Shown: positions 21,916-36,246, numbered from the stretch's first letter. The stretch: 64,000 nucleotides of DNA from Paraspadella gotoi (GCA_051294375.1 CM119268.1:20601266-20665265), one strand, 5' to 3'. Numbers and translations: made by a program. The notes: generated from the letters alone by a model not told the origin.

Positions 21916-24117
21916 GCGAGGATTCTCCTACTCCATATGTCAACAAAAAAGATTATCAAATTCAAGAAATCTTTAGTCTCCAATATTAAAACTTATCCAC
22001 TGAAGATGTCCTTATAGTTTTAAAGCATTTGTTTAATGACTGTTTACTTTAATTGATTGTTTGCTAAATGATTTCAGTCTGGTTTTGGAACTCAATTATT
22101 GTTTTTATCATTTATAATTTTTACTTATTCTTCAAATGTAAATACTACATTATTCAAGATAAGAAAAGTCTCTAATTAAAGATATGATTTTACAAATCAA
22201 TTGAAATAAACTTCCAATCAATTGAATCGACAAAACAATTCAAATCAGTGCCACGTTTTTCCTGTAACGTCTTCGTCTTAGACACGTGACCCTGCAGCGG
22301 CCATGCCCCTCGTTACGCTGTAGTTGGCCTCCGGGAACTAGGGCCACAGATTTGGGGCGGTGAGATATAGAGTGATAGTTTGTCCTTTTAATGTCCATCC
22401 AGCGGTGATCGATATTCATACTCAAGCATATATTTATGTTCTTTTAAACCAACAAGAATGTGTAAAGGAAAAGAGTAATAAAAAAAAGACCACAAAAAAG
22501 TCCTAGGAGAGAGATTCCCTCAAAAAAATACGAACCTAAAATTCGAGTGATGTCTTTCAACTCAGTTTTTTTTTCAATGATAAACAGAAAGAAATTCTAA
22601 ATCCTATTTTACAATTCAAAAGAGAGGCGCTGAAGAAAAAGAAAAAAAAGCAAAAAAGAGTGAAAGAAAGAAGGAGGAAAGAAAAGTAAAGAAATTCAAT
22701 GATTTTGATCTCCCTTCGTCACCCCTCAGCAGCAGAGGCTGTAGCAGCCGTGGCTGTAGCAGCAGCGGGCGTAAACATTTTAGTAAGATATTTAAATTAA
22801 TTTTAGAAGTTGTAATATTCAAGAAAATATACATATTGATATAGTAGCTCGGCGGAATCATTAATCTTATATGTCATTATCGTTATCTCTCTCTCTCTCT
22901 CTCTCTCTCTGGTCTGCTGCCTCTCTGCTTCTGCTCGTCTGCTCTTCTCTGCTCTCGGTCTACTCTCTGGCACTGGAGACTTTCTTGTCTCCCTAGAATG
23001 TCGCCGGCGGATTTTTGCCTCTTGCTTCTTTTGTCTGAGGAAAAGTCAAGCATGCATTTGAATGGCAATCGACTTGTTTTGGGATCTGATCGCCGCAGTC
23101 TCGTCTCGTCTCTGTCTCTGTCTCCTGTCCCTGCTGATCTCTGCTCTCTGCTCCTCGGTAATCTCTCTCAGTCTCTTCTCCTGCTCTACTCTCTCGGTCT
23201 GCGAGTCTGCGTTCTTCTCTCTCGTGTGGCTTTTTGACATTTGACGGAGAAAGAGGGAGAGTGAGCAAAAAACTCTTCGAAATTGAAATCTGCAAATCAA
23301 AAAAAGAAAAAAAAAAGATTTCAGTTCAAGGAATAAATTTCAAGATTTCTGTCAATTTCTATGTTTGGAGTCAAAAGTTTTGAAAAGGTTTTATTGTTAA
23401 AAGAAAAGAAAATATACGAATTTGTTACATAGTTAAAAAGAAAAGAAAGAAATTTAATTCTTACTTTTAATACTTTTTGTTACAGACAGACTATATGAAG
23501 ATTTGAAAATGTTTTGCAAATTGGCCCATTTGTTAATTATTTACTTTTTTACTTTCCAAACTACTTCCTCCAACAATGTTGGCAACATTGTAGAAAAAAT
23601 GTCACTTGATTCCAAAGTCCAATTTGTTCCATTTTCCAATTGGCTCTGATTCGAAGAGGCTCTACTTTTCGCTTTCGTTGAAAAAGAGGAAACAACTCAA
23701 GTCAATTACAAACTATTGTATTCACGACTTAGGGAAGCACATCAAATGCTCATTAGCAGTCTCTCTCTTTGTCTCTGTCTCTGTCTCTCTCTCTCGGTCT
23801 CTCGTCTCTCTCTTCTGCCTCTCTCCTATGCTCTCTTCTCTCTCTCTCTGATTCATTCAATTTTCCTCGTCTCTCTCTCTCGTCTCTGCTCTCGCCGTCT
23901 CTCTCTCGTCTCATCTCAGGTCATCTCTGCGTCTCGTCTCATCTCTCCATTCTCTCTCGTCTCTGTGTTGGACACTGAATTCTTGTTATGGTCCGTCGTT
24001 CTTATTTGCCTTTTGTAAAACTGTTCAAAAATATAAACAATCGATATTTGTTTACAAACAGTACAGTTCGTTGTTTCATTGCTTTGATTAATCATGATTC
24101 TATTTTATACAGATCGC

Positions 24118-26539
24118 ATTTTCAACAAGTATCACACATATACTAACTTTAATTTTAAAACACCTTTTATTCGATTTGAAATCTCAAATGAGAGATCCCG
24201 GTCCAGATATTTTATCTGGCTCCTAAATTAATGCAAATTAGCTTCGATCGAATTTGTCAGATAACGATGACGCTCTTTATTCGCGTAATTTAAACGTTTT
24301 ATTATTGTAAATTAATATAATTGAATATTATAGTTTTTAAATATATATTTTATAATATAAATAATTATAGTATTTATACTAATATAAATAAGACAAAATA
24401 GCAATTAAATGAGATCTGAATGCTTTCTTTTTCTTACCAAAATGAGGATTCAAAGAGATTTTTGCATAAAATAAAAATTAACTATTTGCTTGTTTAAGTT
24501 CCTTATTACATATAATACTATTATAAATGTATTATAAATCTTGTATAATTCATTCGTTTAAGTTACTATTATACGTGCTTTAATAAATAGTGACATAACG
24601 GAATGTAAATATGGAAAAACTTTGTAACAAAGATTAAAATTAACCAAATAAAAGTAAATTTAAAAAAAATAATTAATACTATATTAAAATTAGTATTTAA
24701 TAATTTAATATCAATAATAATTAATAAAAAAAATTATTTAAAAATTAACTGCCAAAGAAAGAATTTAAATTTTTAAAATTATTAATGAATATGTTTTCTA
24801 TATTTTTAAAGTAATTTTTAGTCAACTAGGTTCCATTAGGATTGTACCCACGTAGGAATACGTGGAATACGTGGGAATACGTGGAATACGTGTGGGCGAA
24901 TACTATGGTTGCAATTTGTATGTGGGCCAATGCTACATGGGTTGCAATCCTAGGGGCCAATTTTATGGGCCCAATAATAACGTGGGCCACAATCCTTGCT
25001 ACACCGCTATATACATATAGATAAGTGAAAAGGATCCATTCAATTCATAATCAATGATTAAGTATATTATGTTTTGAATGATCAGGAAGGAAAATTAAAT
25101 ATTACTAAATTTGAATAGCAAATACATAGATTGGACGATTGGATCCTTTTGTGTTTGAGGCAACATGAACCGGGACTCATTTTTTTGATTATGTATAAAT
25201 AACTATCTCTATTAATTTGTTTAATTTTCTGATCATAATCAAAAAAACTACTTTCATTTATAAAGAAAACAGAGAACTTTTGAGAGGGAAAACTTAATCT
25301 TCCAAGATTTTTTAAGAATTGCTTTTGTTTTATAAAGTTTTTTAATCAAATCATTAATATTAAATTAATCGAAACTATTGTCTGTAAATAATGATAGATT
25401 GCTTTGTTAATTCTTCAATCAACCAAATTGAAAAAGTGAGTAAACAAACTATGATTAAAAACAATATGATAATATGATAACATTTTAATTGTTAACAACA
25501 ACGAGAGAAGGGCTAACAATTAGTTCAAAAATTTCATTTTTTATGTAAAAACATTATGTCGTTTATTGTTAACCATTAAAAAGTTTATTATTTTCCGTCT
25601 CTTAAATCAAACCAACAAATGAAAATAAATATAACATATGACTAAAAACTAAAAAAAATCCGAGATATTTTTATAATTGAAAAAAAGTTTGACTATGGAT
25701 GCTCAAACCCTCATTCATCCTTAATTATAGAGCCTATAATAGTTATAAAAATGAAATTATAGTTACATAGGAAAAATGATTCTATAATATAATAATAGTT
25801 TAAGAAGAAGGGGATAAAATTGTAATCAAATCATATCCGTTTAAAGCATTATTTATTGTTATTTATCATTTGACTATATAAGATCATATTTTATATTAAT
25901 TTCTCTTTAAATATATGTTCAGACTGAATTTCAGTACAGCAAAACAAAAAATAGCGATTTCACTTCTAATGTTTTCCTATAAAAACAGAAAAAACTATTA
26001 AAAAATCACAACATTGCAGCTACTAAAAAACTTATAAATTATTAAGCATTATGAAATTATTAATAAAACATAGAAAAATTTATTAATAATAACATATGTT
26101 ATTAAAAAAAACTAAACTCATCGTCCAGATTTCACAGGGAAAAGATGCTCTTTTTATTGAAAAATTCGCGAATATCGCCAGGTTCGCTAGTATCGTTGTT
26201 TCTTTTTACCGGCTTACCGGTCTTTAACATTAAAAAGATACGAAATGACGTTATTCGATCTCGGGATCTCTTATGTTCGAGCATTTAAACTTAAATATTT
26301 TTATACGGGAAAATTATTGATTATTACGTCTGATTAAAGTGTTGCAAACGTTTTTTATGAAAACTCGATGTCTGTATATTACTAACTTTTGGGTCTACTT
26401 TAAAGGATCAAAAACTAGAGGTAAGCAAAGTCAAGCATCGGTAAGCATTTAGTAATAACAACGACCTCTCAGTAAAGCTCGGCTTAGCCACTGGTATTCG
26501 AACAATTATAAACCGTATAATAAACGATTGGTTTATCAA
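24118..26539. other. A/T-rich spacer between inverted arms
   Basis: About 2.4 kb, strongly A/T-rich, not palindromic internally. 24118-25770 recurs in reverse at 38665-40545. A short GC-richer island at 24838-25000 has repeated ACGTGGAATACGTGGG-type motifs and TGGGCC. No open frame of note and no clear terminal repeats, so it could be a mobile segment or simply unique spacer. Confidence 0.6.
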
Positions 26540-28869
26540 CATTAATGCGATCTGGTATAAATAGATCATGATAATCCAAAGCAATGAAACAACGAACTGT
26601 GTTGGAAACAAATATCGATTTGTTTAATTTTGTGGAACAGTTTTAAAAAGGCAAGAAGAACGACGGACCATAACAAGAATTAGTGTCCAACACAGGAATG
26701 AGAGACGAGAGAGAGATTGAGAGAGAGGAGGAGGAAGAGATGAAGGAGGAGAGAGAGAGGACGAGGAGATGGAGAGAAGAGAGAGGAGAAAATTGAATTA
26801 ATTCAGAGGAGAGAGAGATGAAGAGAGAGAGAAAGAGTGAGAGAGAGAGAGAGAGAAGAGAGAGAGACAGAGACAAGAGACAAAGAGCAGAGGACTGCTA
26901 ATGAGCATCTTGATGTGCTTCCCTAAGTCGTGGAATACAATAGTTTTGTAATTGACTTGAGTTGTTTCCTTTTTTCAACGATAAGCGAAAGTGTAGCCCT
27001 CTTCGAATCAGAGCAATTGGAAAATGGAACAAATGGACTTTGGAATCAGTGACATTTTTTTCTACATGTTGCACATTGTTTTTTGGAGTTAAAGTAGTTT
27101 GGAAGTAAAAAAGTAAATAATTAAACAAAATGGGCCAATTTGCAAGAACATTTTTCCAAATCTTCAAGTATAGTCTGTCTGTAACAAAATAGTAGTATTT
27201 AAAGTAGGAAGTAAATTTCTTTCTTTTTCTTTTTAACTATGTAACAATTCGCTATATTTTCTTTTTCTTATTAACAATAAAACTTTTTCAAAACTTTTGA
27301 CTCCAAACCATAGTGAAATGACAGAAATCTTGAAATTTATTCCTTGAACTGAAATCTTTTTATTTTCTTTTTTTTGATTGCGATTTTCAATTTCGAAGAG
27401 TTTTCTTGCTCCACTCTCCCTTTTCTCCGGTCAATGTCAAAAAAGGACGAGGAAGAGAGAAGACGGAGATTGGAGAGAAGATGAGCGTAGAGAGACGATA
27501 GAGATGAGAGAGAGAGCCAGGAGACAGAGGACACGAAGACGAGACGAGACTGCGGGATCAGAATGCCCAAAAACAAGGGGTCGCATTTGCCCATATTCAA
27601 ATGCTGTTGACTTTTCCTCAGACAGGTGAGGCACAGAGGCAAATCCGCGGGCGACATTTCTAGGAGACAAGCAAGGTCCTCAAGGAGAGAGAGAGGAGAA
27701 GAGGATGAGAGATGGAGAGAGAGAGGGAGGAGAGGGAGAGAAGACGAGAGAGAGAGAGCAGGCAGAGAGAGAGATAACGATAATATACATATTAAGATTA
27801 ACTGGATTCGCCGAGCTTACTATATTCAAATATGTATATTTCTGCCTTGAATAATGACACTTTCTAAAATTAATTTAATTAATCTTACTTAAAATGTTTA
27901 CGCCCGCTGCTGCTACAGCCACGGCTGCTAAGCCTCTGGCTGCTGAGGGTGACAAGGCGAGATCAAAATGCAGACATGAATTTCTTTACTTTTCTTTCTC
28001 CTTCTTTCTTTCACTCTTTTTTCTTTTTTCTTTCTTTTCTTCAGCGCCTCCTCTTTCTTGAATGTAAATAGGGAATTGTATAGAATTTTCTGTTTCTGCT
28101 TATTTTCACTTGAAAAAAACAAACTGAGTTGGAAAGACATACACTCGAATTATTTAGGTTTCGTATTTTTTTCCTGAGGGAATCTCTCTCCTAGGACTTT
28201 ATCTTGGAGAATGTGTTGGTCTTTTTATTACTTCTGTTGTCCTTTACACATTCCTTGTCTTGTTCTAAAAGGAAACATAATAGTTATGCCTTCGAGTATC
28301 TGGGGAATATCGAATCACGCCGCGTGCTGGGATTGCACTATTACAAATGGACAAACTATCACTCTATAATCTCACCCGCCCACAATCTTGCCCTAAGGTT
28401 CGCGGAGTGCCAACTACGGCGCTAACGAGGGCATGCCGCTGCAGGGTCACGTGTCTGAATGACGAAGACGTTACAGGGAAAAACGTGGCACTGATTCTGA
28501 ATTGGGGTTTTGCTCGATATTCATTTGATTGGAAGTTATTTCAATTGATTTTAAAACCATCATCTTTAAAGTGAGAGACTGTTCTTATCGTTGAATATTG
28601 TCGTATTTACATTTGGCAAGAATATAAGGGATTAAAAATTATAATGTATAAAAACACATAAGTGAGGTTCCAAAACCAGACTGAATCATTAGCAAACAAT
28701 CACATGAAAGTAAACAGTCAATTACAACACATGTGCCTTGTAAAACTATTAAGGGACCATCTTCAGTGGGTGATAGTACCTCTTTTACACTATTGGAGTG
28801 ACTTAAAGGATTTCACTGGAACTTTTGTAATCTTTTTCTGTTTGGACATATGGAGTAGTGAAGAATCCT

Positions 28870-28990
28870 GCGCCATTCTCTTTTGGTGGGCTCATAGTTG
28901 GATGGATATCAGATATCTCTGTTCTTAGATCTCAAGTTCCGGGGTCGATCCTAGAGTGGAAAGGATTTGTTTTATTTATGTTAAAATTGG
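28870..28990 (+). mobile_element. tRNA-derived repeat, mirrored copy
   Basis: GGTGGGCTCATAGTTGGATG then GTTCCGGGGTCGATCCTAGA, the indel-altered counterpart of 21800-21915. Confidence 0.45.
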
Positions 28991-31489
28991 TAGTGTTCAC
29001 TCGGCGGTCCGCCAAGTCGCCTAATTTCATCGCCTCTTTATCTTTCCACTTCGCCCGTATATGGCGTCCCAATTATCGCCCTTCTCGCCTTAGATTGCTT
29101 CTTCTTCATCGCGCCAATCGCCCTAATTGCATCGCCTTTTATCTTTTCCACTTCGCCCAAAATAGTCATTTATCGCCCTCTCCTCACTTAGATCCTTTCT
29201 TCACACCGCCAATCGCAATTCAATCGCGCCGTTTTAGTCTTCCACTGTCCGCTCCCAAATATTCGGCTTCCAATTCATCCCCGCCCTTCTTTGACTGTAG
29301 ATCTTTCTCTCCGCCGCAATCGCCTTAAATTCAATCGCCTTTTATCTTTTCCAGCTTCACCCAAAATCGCCCAATATCGCTCTTCTTCGCCTTAGGACTT
29401 CTTCATCGCCGCAAATTCCCCGCTTTCTAGGATTCCATTTGAATCACGTGAACTGAAAAGAGTCGGCTCTGGGCAAACCGGAAAATTATGTTAAGCGGAA
29501 TCAGTAAAAAATTAAAAAGGATTAAGAAAAAAGGGGAGAGAGAGAGAGAAAGAGAAGACGTCAGACCAGAGAGAGGAGAGAGGAATGACGAGCGGGGAGA
29601 GAGAGAGGAGACAGAAAGAGAGGAGAAGAGGGGGGAGACGAGAGAGACAGAGAGAGTATTGAATGTTGTTTTTTTTAGGGGGAAATTCGCCGCCGCGGAA
29701 GACGTTCAACGACCGACGACGACGGACGACGACGGACGACGACGTCAAGACGACGACGTACGACGGTCAACGGACGGACCGACGCGTATTGAACGCGAAA
29801 TCAAGAAATTCAAATTTTGGATTCTTTTTTTGAAGAAGAAGAAGGTGGAGGAGAAAACGAAGAGAAACGAAGAGAAGCCACGAATTTAACGTATTGGGTG
29901 CTTCTCCTTTTTTATTCTTCTCTCCTTCTCTTCCTTTCTTTTTCTTCTCTCCTATCTCTCCTTTCTTTTTCTTCTCTCTTTCTCTCCTTTATTTTCTGGT
30001 CTCCTTAATCTCCTTTCTTTCTTGTCTCTTCTCTCCTTTATTTTCCTGTCCTTCTTTCTCTCCTTTCTTTTCGCTGTCTCCTTCTCTCCTCTTTTTTGTT
30101 GGGTGCTGGGTTGTGTGGTTGTGTTGCGTGCGTTTCTCCTTATTTCTTTCTTCTTTCCTTCTCTCCTTTCTTTTCTTCTCTCCTTTCTCTCCTTTCATTT
30201 TCTTCTCTCCTTCTCTCCCTCTTCCTACTTTCTTCCTCTCCCTGCTCTCCTTTTCTTTTCTTTTTCTCCTTCTTCTCCTCTCTTTTCTTCTCTACCTTCT
30301 GCTTCCCTTTTTAATTTCTTCTCTCCTTCTCTCCTTTCCTTTTCTTCTCTTCTTTCTCCTTCCGTTTTTTCACGCGCTACTCCTTTCTTGTGTTCTTTAT
30401 CTCCTTCTCTCCTTTCTTTTCTTGTCTCCAGTTTCTCTCATTTCTTTTCTTCTCTGCCTTCCCCTCTCCTATCGTTTTCTTCTCTTCCTTCTCCATTTCT
30501 TCTCTCTCATTTGAAAACCCACAAAACTATCTCATATCCCCCTCTCCACTTTCATATCTCTTCTCCCCTCTCTCCACGTCTTTCGTCATTTCACCCTCCA
30601 CAGAATATTCACCACAAGACCCCGAATCCACAGTGCAACGACCCCAGAGCAATCCTTGCACTCAATCCCGGACCTGTAAGAGAGAGGACTCCATCGAGTT
30701 TCGTCTCCCGCTCTCCTATCTCGTATCCCTCGCATCCTACTACGCTTAAACACATTTCGTTTTTTAATTTTGAAGATCTCGGCGAAAGAGATTCATCAAA
30801 ACCAAAAAACAAAATGAAACTCGAAGGCAAAAGAGAAAATCACTGGGGACTTAAATTGAAGCTAAACTAAAAGGCGGATATTACGACTCTTCTATATAAC
30901 TTCCTTAATCTCTGATACAATTTGAATCTGAAATATCGTTAAATGTGCAGTCGTATGTTCAAATCCGCCTTTTAAGCGCCATATTCAAACATTCCAAAGG
31001 GGAAACTTGACTTACTACTGATTTTGCACTCATTCATATGTAGTGAGGGGGGCGGGGGGGTGGTGGAGGTGGTGGAGAGGGAGGGTGGGTTGATACAGTG
31101 ATACAGGATGGGGCGAGCAGTAAAATTGATGAGAGGCGTTGAAAAGTAGGCACGGTTGGGGTGATTGAAAAATGGCCACAGATAGTTGGTGTGGAAAGAA
31201 TGGTACAAAGATGGGTGAGGTAAAGTGAAAGTATTCCATCACCCAGGCTATTGGATATGTATGTTGTGAGTTAGTTGGAGAATAGGGGAGGCAACACTCG
31301 GTGGGTTGGACGCGACTCAAAATGGGGAGAGTCTCGCTAAAAATGTCACCGCTGTGGAGTCGATAAAAAACTATATTCATGTGACAATTGTTAATATGTA
31401 CTTGTAACGCTAAATGAAAATTCCAAAAAGGGTGGCTTCCCCTGGGGAACAGGCCGTTATAGACTGTGAGGGCTAAAGCAGTATCGCGG

Positions 31490-31735
31490 ACTGTGGTTCG
31501 TGGAGTTCGGCCTCACGAGCCGAAATTTAAAATATCCTATGCACAGCCCGGTGTTGCCTGGATGCCCATTTGAGATGGGCGGCAGCTACTCACTGTGGCT
31601 TTGGGGCTCTACGACCCGCAGGTGACGCCTCAGTCACCTGGCGCGGTTACCCGTAGGACGGTCTCGCTTTTGGGCTGAAGGGATACGACGTGAGGCGTTG
31701 TGCAATATTTTTACGCCCACAATCCCACAATTATT
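31490..31735. other. Hairpin-array element, mirrored copy
   Basis: Counterpart of 19239-19445. One stem is longer here (CAGGTGAC/GTCACCTG at 31619-31626 with 31633-31640) and the end stem is GGCGT/ACGCC (31694-31698 with 31713-31717). Two of the other stems are broken by indels. Confidence 0.45.
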
Positions 31736-33631
31736 AGTTAAGCAAACTTTTTTTTTTTAAATGAAAAAGATTAAAACGAATGTTCTTAGTGGCGACGATG
31801 ACTCGAATTGAACTGATATGAATATGGAGAAACTCGTATACAATATGAATTAAAAGAATCTTGAAATCTGAATGAAATAAAGTTCAACGCGAACACGACC
31901 ACTGATAATGACGACGACGACGACCCCAACCCGACGTCGAAGACAACCGAGCGACGACGATAAAGACGCCAAAGACGTGCATCAGCCCTTCTTGAACCAG
32001 CAGGAGTGTGAAGCAGTTTTATCGACGTTCCGTGAATATCAAAGCATACAGTAAACGGGATTTTGCGATGGAATTATTCACCCGCTCCGCGTTGCAAACG
32101 CGTTACAGTAAACCTGGGATTCGATTGAAAACGTTGAAGAAATTTTATGCTCGAATACTACAAGCATGGAAAAGAAGTAAGAGAGAGAGAGAGAGAGAGA
32201 CGACGAGAGAGAGAAGAGGAGAAGAGAGAGGGAGAGCAAGAGAGAGAGGAGGAGAGCAGAGAGAGAATAAAAACCGAAGTTGAATTCTAATTGCAACTCC
32301 GGGAAAATGAATATGGAACTTTTCATTAATTTATTGACAATTTCATTTGATAATAAAATTAACAAAAGATATGACCAAACAAATTAAAATTAGTTTAATC
32401 TCAACAGTACTATTATTTCAGTTGATTAAAATAATTGATTTAATTATTTACATTAATTCATTCACCGAATAGGAATTAAAACGTTAAAGCAACTCCACAT
32501 ATTCGTTCTTTCTTTCTTGTTACGTCAATTAAATAGAGATTATTCCTCCGCGTGTGGCGCAGGTGCATTCGATGTTGAGACGCGGCGACAATCCCGCCCC
32601 TCTAATAGAGTATTACAAATAAACAAAAGAAAAAAGCAAAATCCAGAGAAGAGAAAAAAAAGTTGGGGTCGAAAATCTTCGGAACGAAGTAAACAAACCT
32701 CAGCGCTGACTGCGAGTAGCTTGAAAAGCATGGGCTAAAAGCCTGCTTCCGCAATATATCTCTCTCAATCTCACAACTACATCCTCTCCTCTCTCTCTCC
32801 TCCTCTCCTTCTCTTCCTACTCCTCTCTCTTCTCTCCTCTCTTTCTCTTCTCTCACTCTCTCTCCCTCTATCTGTCTCCCTCTATCTCATCCCTCTGCCT
32901 TCTCACTCTCTATCTCTCTCTTTCTCTGCCTTTATCTCTGCTCCCTCCTATCGTTCTCATCACTTCCCTGAGCAAAGGAAAGGAAGTAAACAAAAAAGGG
33001 AGAAAAACCAATTCGGTTAAAACCAATTTATGGCTTCAAATCTTCTTCCGTTTGATGTTTCCCCTTCTCTCTCTCTTCTACTCTCTCTCGTGCGTGCGTG
33101 CGAGTCCTCTTCTCTCCTCTCCTCCTCTCTCCTCTCTCTTCTCTCTCTCTCTTCTCTCTCTCCCCCTCTCCGTTTCCCCCTCAGGGGACTGAAGCCCGCT
33201 ACCTCGTCCGCACTCTATTCCGCCATCTCGCGGTCATAAGCCTCCATTCGCTTTCATTCATTCTATTCCGTTACGCTTTACATTCATTCATATGTGGTTC
33301 GCAGCCTCTCCTTCATCCAGTTTCATTCGTTCACATTCACTCACTCGCGTGGTAAATTAGGTAAGGGAGGCGTGAAGATCAAGGGCCGAAGCTCGCTGGT
33401 GCCGGTTCTGGTTAGTCCGGATGGGGGGAAGGCAGAGAGAGATGAAGAAAGAGAGATTGAGAGAGAGAGAGAGAAGAGGATGAAGAGGATGAGAGAGAGA
33501 GAGGAGATGAGAGAGAAGGAGAGAGAGATATTCTGTGTTTTATCACTGCAATTGCTTGCTTTCAATGGTGCATTGCATTTTTTATAAATTTATTTCAAAT
33601 ATTATAATTATTTCTTTACATCATTAAATTC

Positions 33632-34355
33632 CCTAATTTTTTTAGGTACGGGATTCTGCTTGCTCAGCAGCATTCCCGACTTCTATAACTTCCACTTTTG
33701 TCGGTTCCGTGCGGTTTCCCCCCCCCCCCCCTCCAATCTTGCTCGGTGCATTCACTTATATCATATCAGAACAGTCGAATTATGGATAATTTGGCCAAAA
33801 GCTCTGTCTGTCTGTCTGTTTCTGTCTGTCCCCACTTAGCAAAAAAACTCTAGTTACTCGTGATGAATGGATATATTGGAGCAAATTTTGTGGTGTGCGG
33901 GGAGGAAAGTGTGTGATTCAATCAAGCTTTCGATGAATCGTTCAAGTGGGAAATGAGTTAAATATGGAAAAAAAACCAAACAATTCTATTTCACTATTTG
34001 ATTATGTGCTTTTTTTTATTTTTTATCTTAATGTAAATTCAAGCTGCGCATTAATTAATTATTCAATAAATAAGTTAATTAATTAATTATTAACTTTATT
34101 TGTTAATTAATTAATTTAATTTAATTTTGTGATCCAGATTGTTGTTTTGTTGATTGAGAGGCCGAGACGAAAGTAGGGAAAACGTATTGTTGACCCAAAA
34201 TTAAAAAACATTAATATCAGATTAATTAATTATTTATTCTATGTTAATTCATTAGTTTAATTAATTAATAATGTATCTCGATCAGCTGTGCTTACCGCTA
34301 ATGATGCGTGGTGCAGATCCCGGCATTGTTTGCTCCCAAAAACTTGTGTCCTCAT
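33632..34355 (-). mobile_element. Family A repeat, mirrored copy
   Basis: Reverse duplicate of 16826-17470 with indels. The ends CTGCTTGCTCAGCAG and GCAGATCCCGGCATTGTTTG are still visible. Confidence 0.6.
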
Positions 34356-34441
34356 ATATTCGTCCAATGACGACGATTGACGATGGACGGACGGACCGAC
34401 GACGATGACGGACGACGAGGACTCATGCTCTCTTACTCTCT

Positions 34442-34466
34442 NNNNNNNNNNNNNNNNNNNNNNNNN
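34442..34466. other. Assembly gap of exactly 25 N
   Basis: Lies between the right inverted arm and the directly duplicated block. 25 N is a fixed-size placeholder typical of gap-filling joins. Confidence 0.95.
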
Positions 34467-34572
34467 CGTTTTTGAAAATCTGAATCCATCTTGATACACT
34501 ACTTAAAGACTCGAACCTACATGCGTTATAGATACTCTCAGAAGGGTGAGCAAGAGACGGAAAACCCCGCTC

Positions 34573-34640
<68 letters not shown>

Positions 34641-35252
34641 AAAAGCAAATATCCGATTTGCAAGTAATTTCTTTCACAAACTTGGTCGTCTTGATTGCAA
34701 TCGCCATTGTCGTCGTGGTCGTCGTCGTTGTGGACGCTGTAGATGTCGTCGTCGTCGTCGTCGTCGTCTTCGTTGTAGTAGATGTCTGGAAATAAAACCG
34801 CATGGCATCGACGAAATATTTGCTGTTTGTTTCAACTGCATCCATTTCTGCCGCAAACGCTGTGGCCGCTGACGAGGTTGCAACTCACCAAAGTTGCTTC
34901 TGCAGTTCTCATTCTTTTGCCACTCCCTGTTTCATCCTTTACATCCTTACAAAAATTTTATACTGAATTTATTCAGCCAATTTTAAATTATAAATATTTT
35001 ATAATAAAGAAAAGTCATTGAATCTTATTAACTAAAAAAATTATTTATTATTTTTTGTACCAATCGATTTTGACGTCCTCTAACTTTCGAACGCTTTGTT
35101 TATTTTTTCCGTTTGTATTGACGTCAAGGATTTCGCACTTTAAAAAAAATAGAGAAAAAAAATTAAAAAATTGAAAGATAAATAATAATTTCAAGAAGAT
35201 TTTACGACGGATTAAATTTTGGAAATGAGAGGAAGTGGGAGATAAAAAAAAC

Positions 35253-35314
<62 letters not shown>

Positions 35315-35849
35315 ACAATGGATTTGCGGTCCGCCTCAGTCCTCAGTCATCGTGGGAACCTAATGATTTTTCTCTTTTCTCTTGAGGCCTCAAAATGGGT
35401 GTTTTCCCTTTTTTTTCTTGTGGGTGAAAACGATGCACCTACAACCACGAGCAGTCCACTACGACGACGACGACAACGTCGACGACGACGACGACGTCGA
35501 CGACGACGACGCCAACGAGTAAGTTTGTTGAGAATTAAACTTTATGGATAAATTGCAGCACGAATTTTAATTCGTACTTTGGGGTGAAAATAATATTTGG
35601 TCAGCGTTGATGAGCAACAACATAATAATTTCTAATAGCGTCAAATTCATTGCCTATTTTATACTGATACAGTTACAATATCGACAACTACAACAACAAC
35701 AAAAACAACAACAACAACAACAACAACCCTAGTAATAAAACCAACCCAAAGTATAGCGACGCAAAAACGAAAAGAAAAAAAAGGAGTGACAGTAAATCTT
35801 CAAACTTATAACCATCAGAAAACGACCCTGGCCACGCATCACTGATCCG

Positions 35850-35906
<57 letters not shown>

Positions 35907-36210
35907 GGAAAAAGAGAGAGAGAGGGAGAGAGATTTAAAAACTTCAACGCTTTCTTTGACTGGACTTAAATTTTTTTAATGAATGGAATAAAACAGGTCT
36001 TCTATCGGAAACACATCCCCTTAAATTTTGTTTGTTTGTTAATGAACGAATGAATGAATGAATGAATGAATAAATGAAATCAAGAAAAATAATGAATGTA
36101 AGAAATATTAAGAAAGATAAGAAAAAGCAAAAAAATATAATAGTGAAGATGAAAACGAAGAATTTGATCAAAAACGAAAAATTAAAAATAAAAATAAAGA
36201 TAAACCTCCG

Positions 36211-36246
<36 letters not shown>

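Larger units (their letters stand above)
16740..24117 (+). repeat. Left arm of large inverted duplication
   Basis: The reverse complement recurs at 26540-34441. Matched anchors: 17590-17640 with 33370-33412, 18300-18475 with 32530-32720, 19240-19450 with 31490-31735, 20165-20245 with 30575-30665, 22715-22785 with 27893-27962, and 23590-23760 with 26893-27062. This arm is interrupted by four N gaps (17806-17932, 18739-18852, 20423-20744, 21590-21767) and is otherwise smooth in its repeats. Confidence 0.85.
26540..34441 (-). repeat. Right arm of large inverted duplication (indel-rich)
   Basis: Reverse complement of 16740-24117, with frequent single-base insertions, deletions and small scrambled runs, for example the GTTGGGTGCTGGGTTGTGTG insert near 30.1 kb. 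It reads through all four gaps of the left arm and has no N until 34442. That profile resembles uncorrected long-read sequence more than ordinary divergence. Frames differ from the left arm throughout, so none is likely coding. Confidence 0.8.

Noticed and set aside
22998-23237. 79-codon frame beginning MSPADF with Leu-rich stretches
   Set aside because: It lies in CT-rich sequence, has no recognisable domain, and its mirrored counterpart near 27.4-27.65 kb does not keep the frame.
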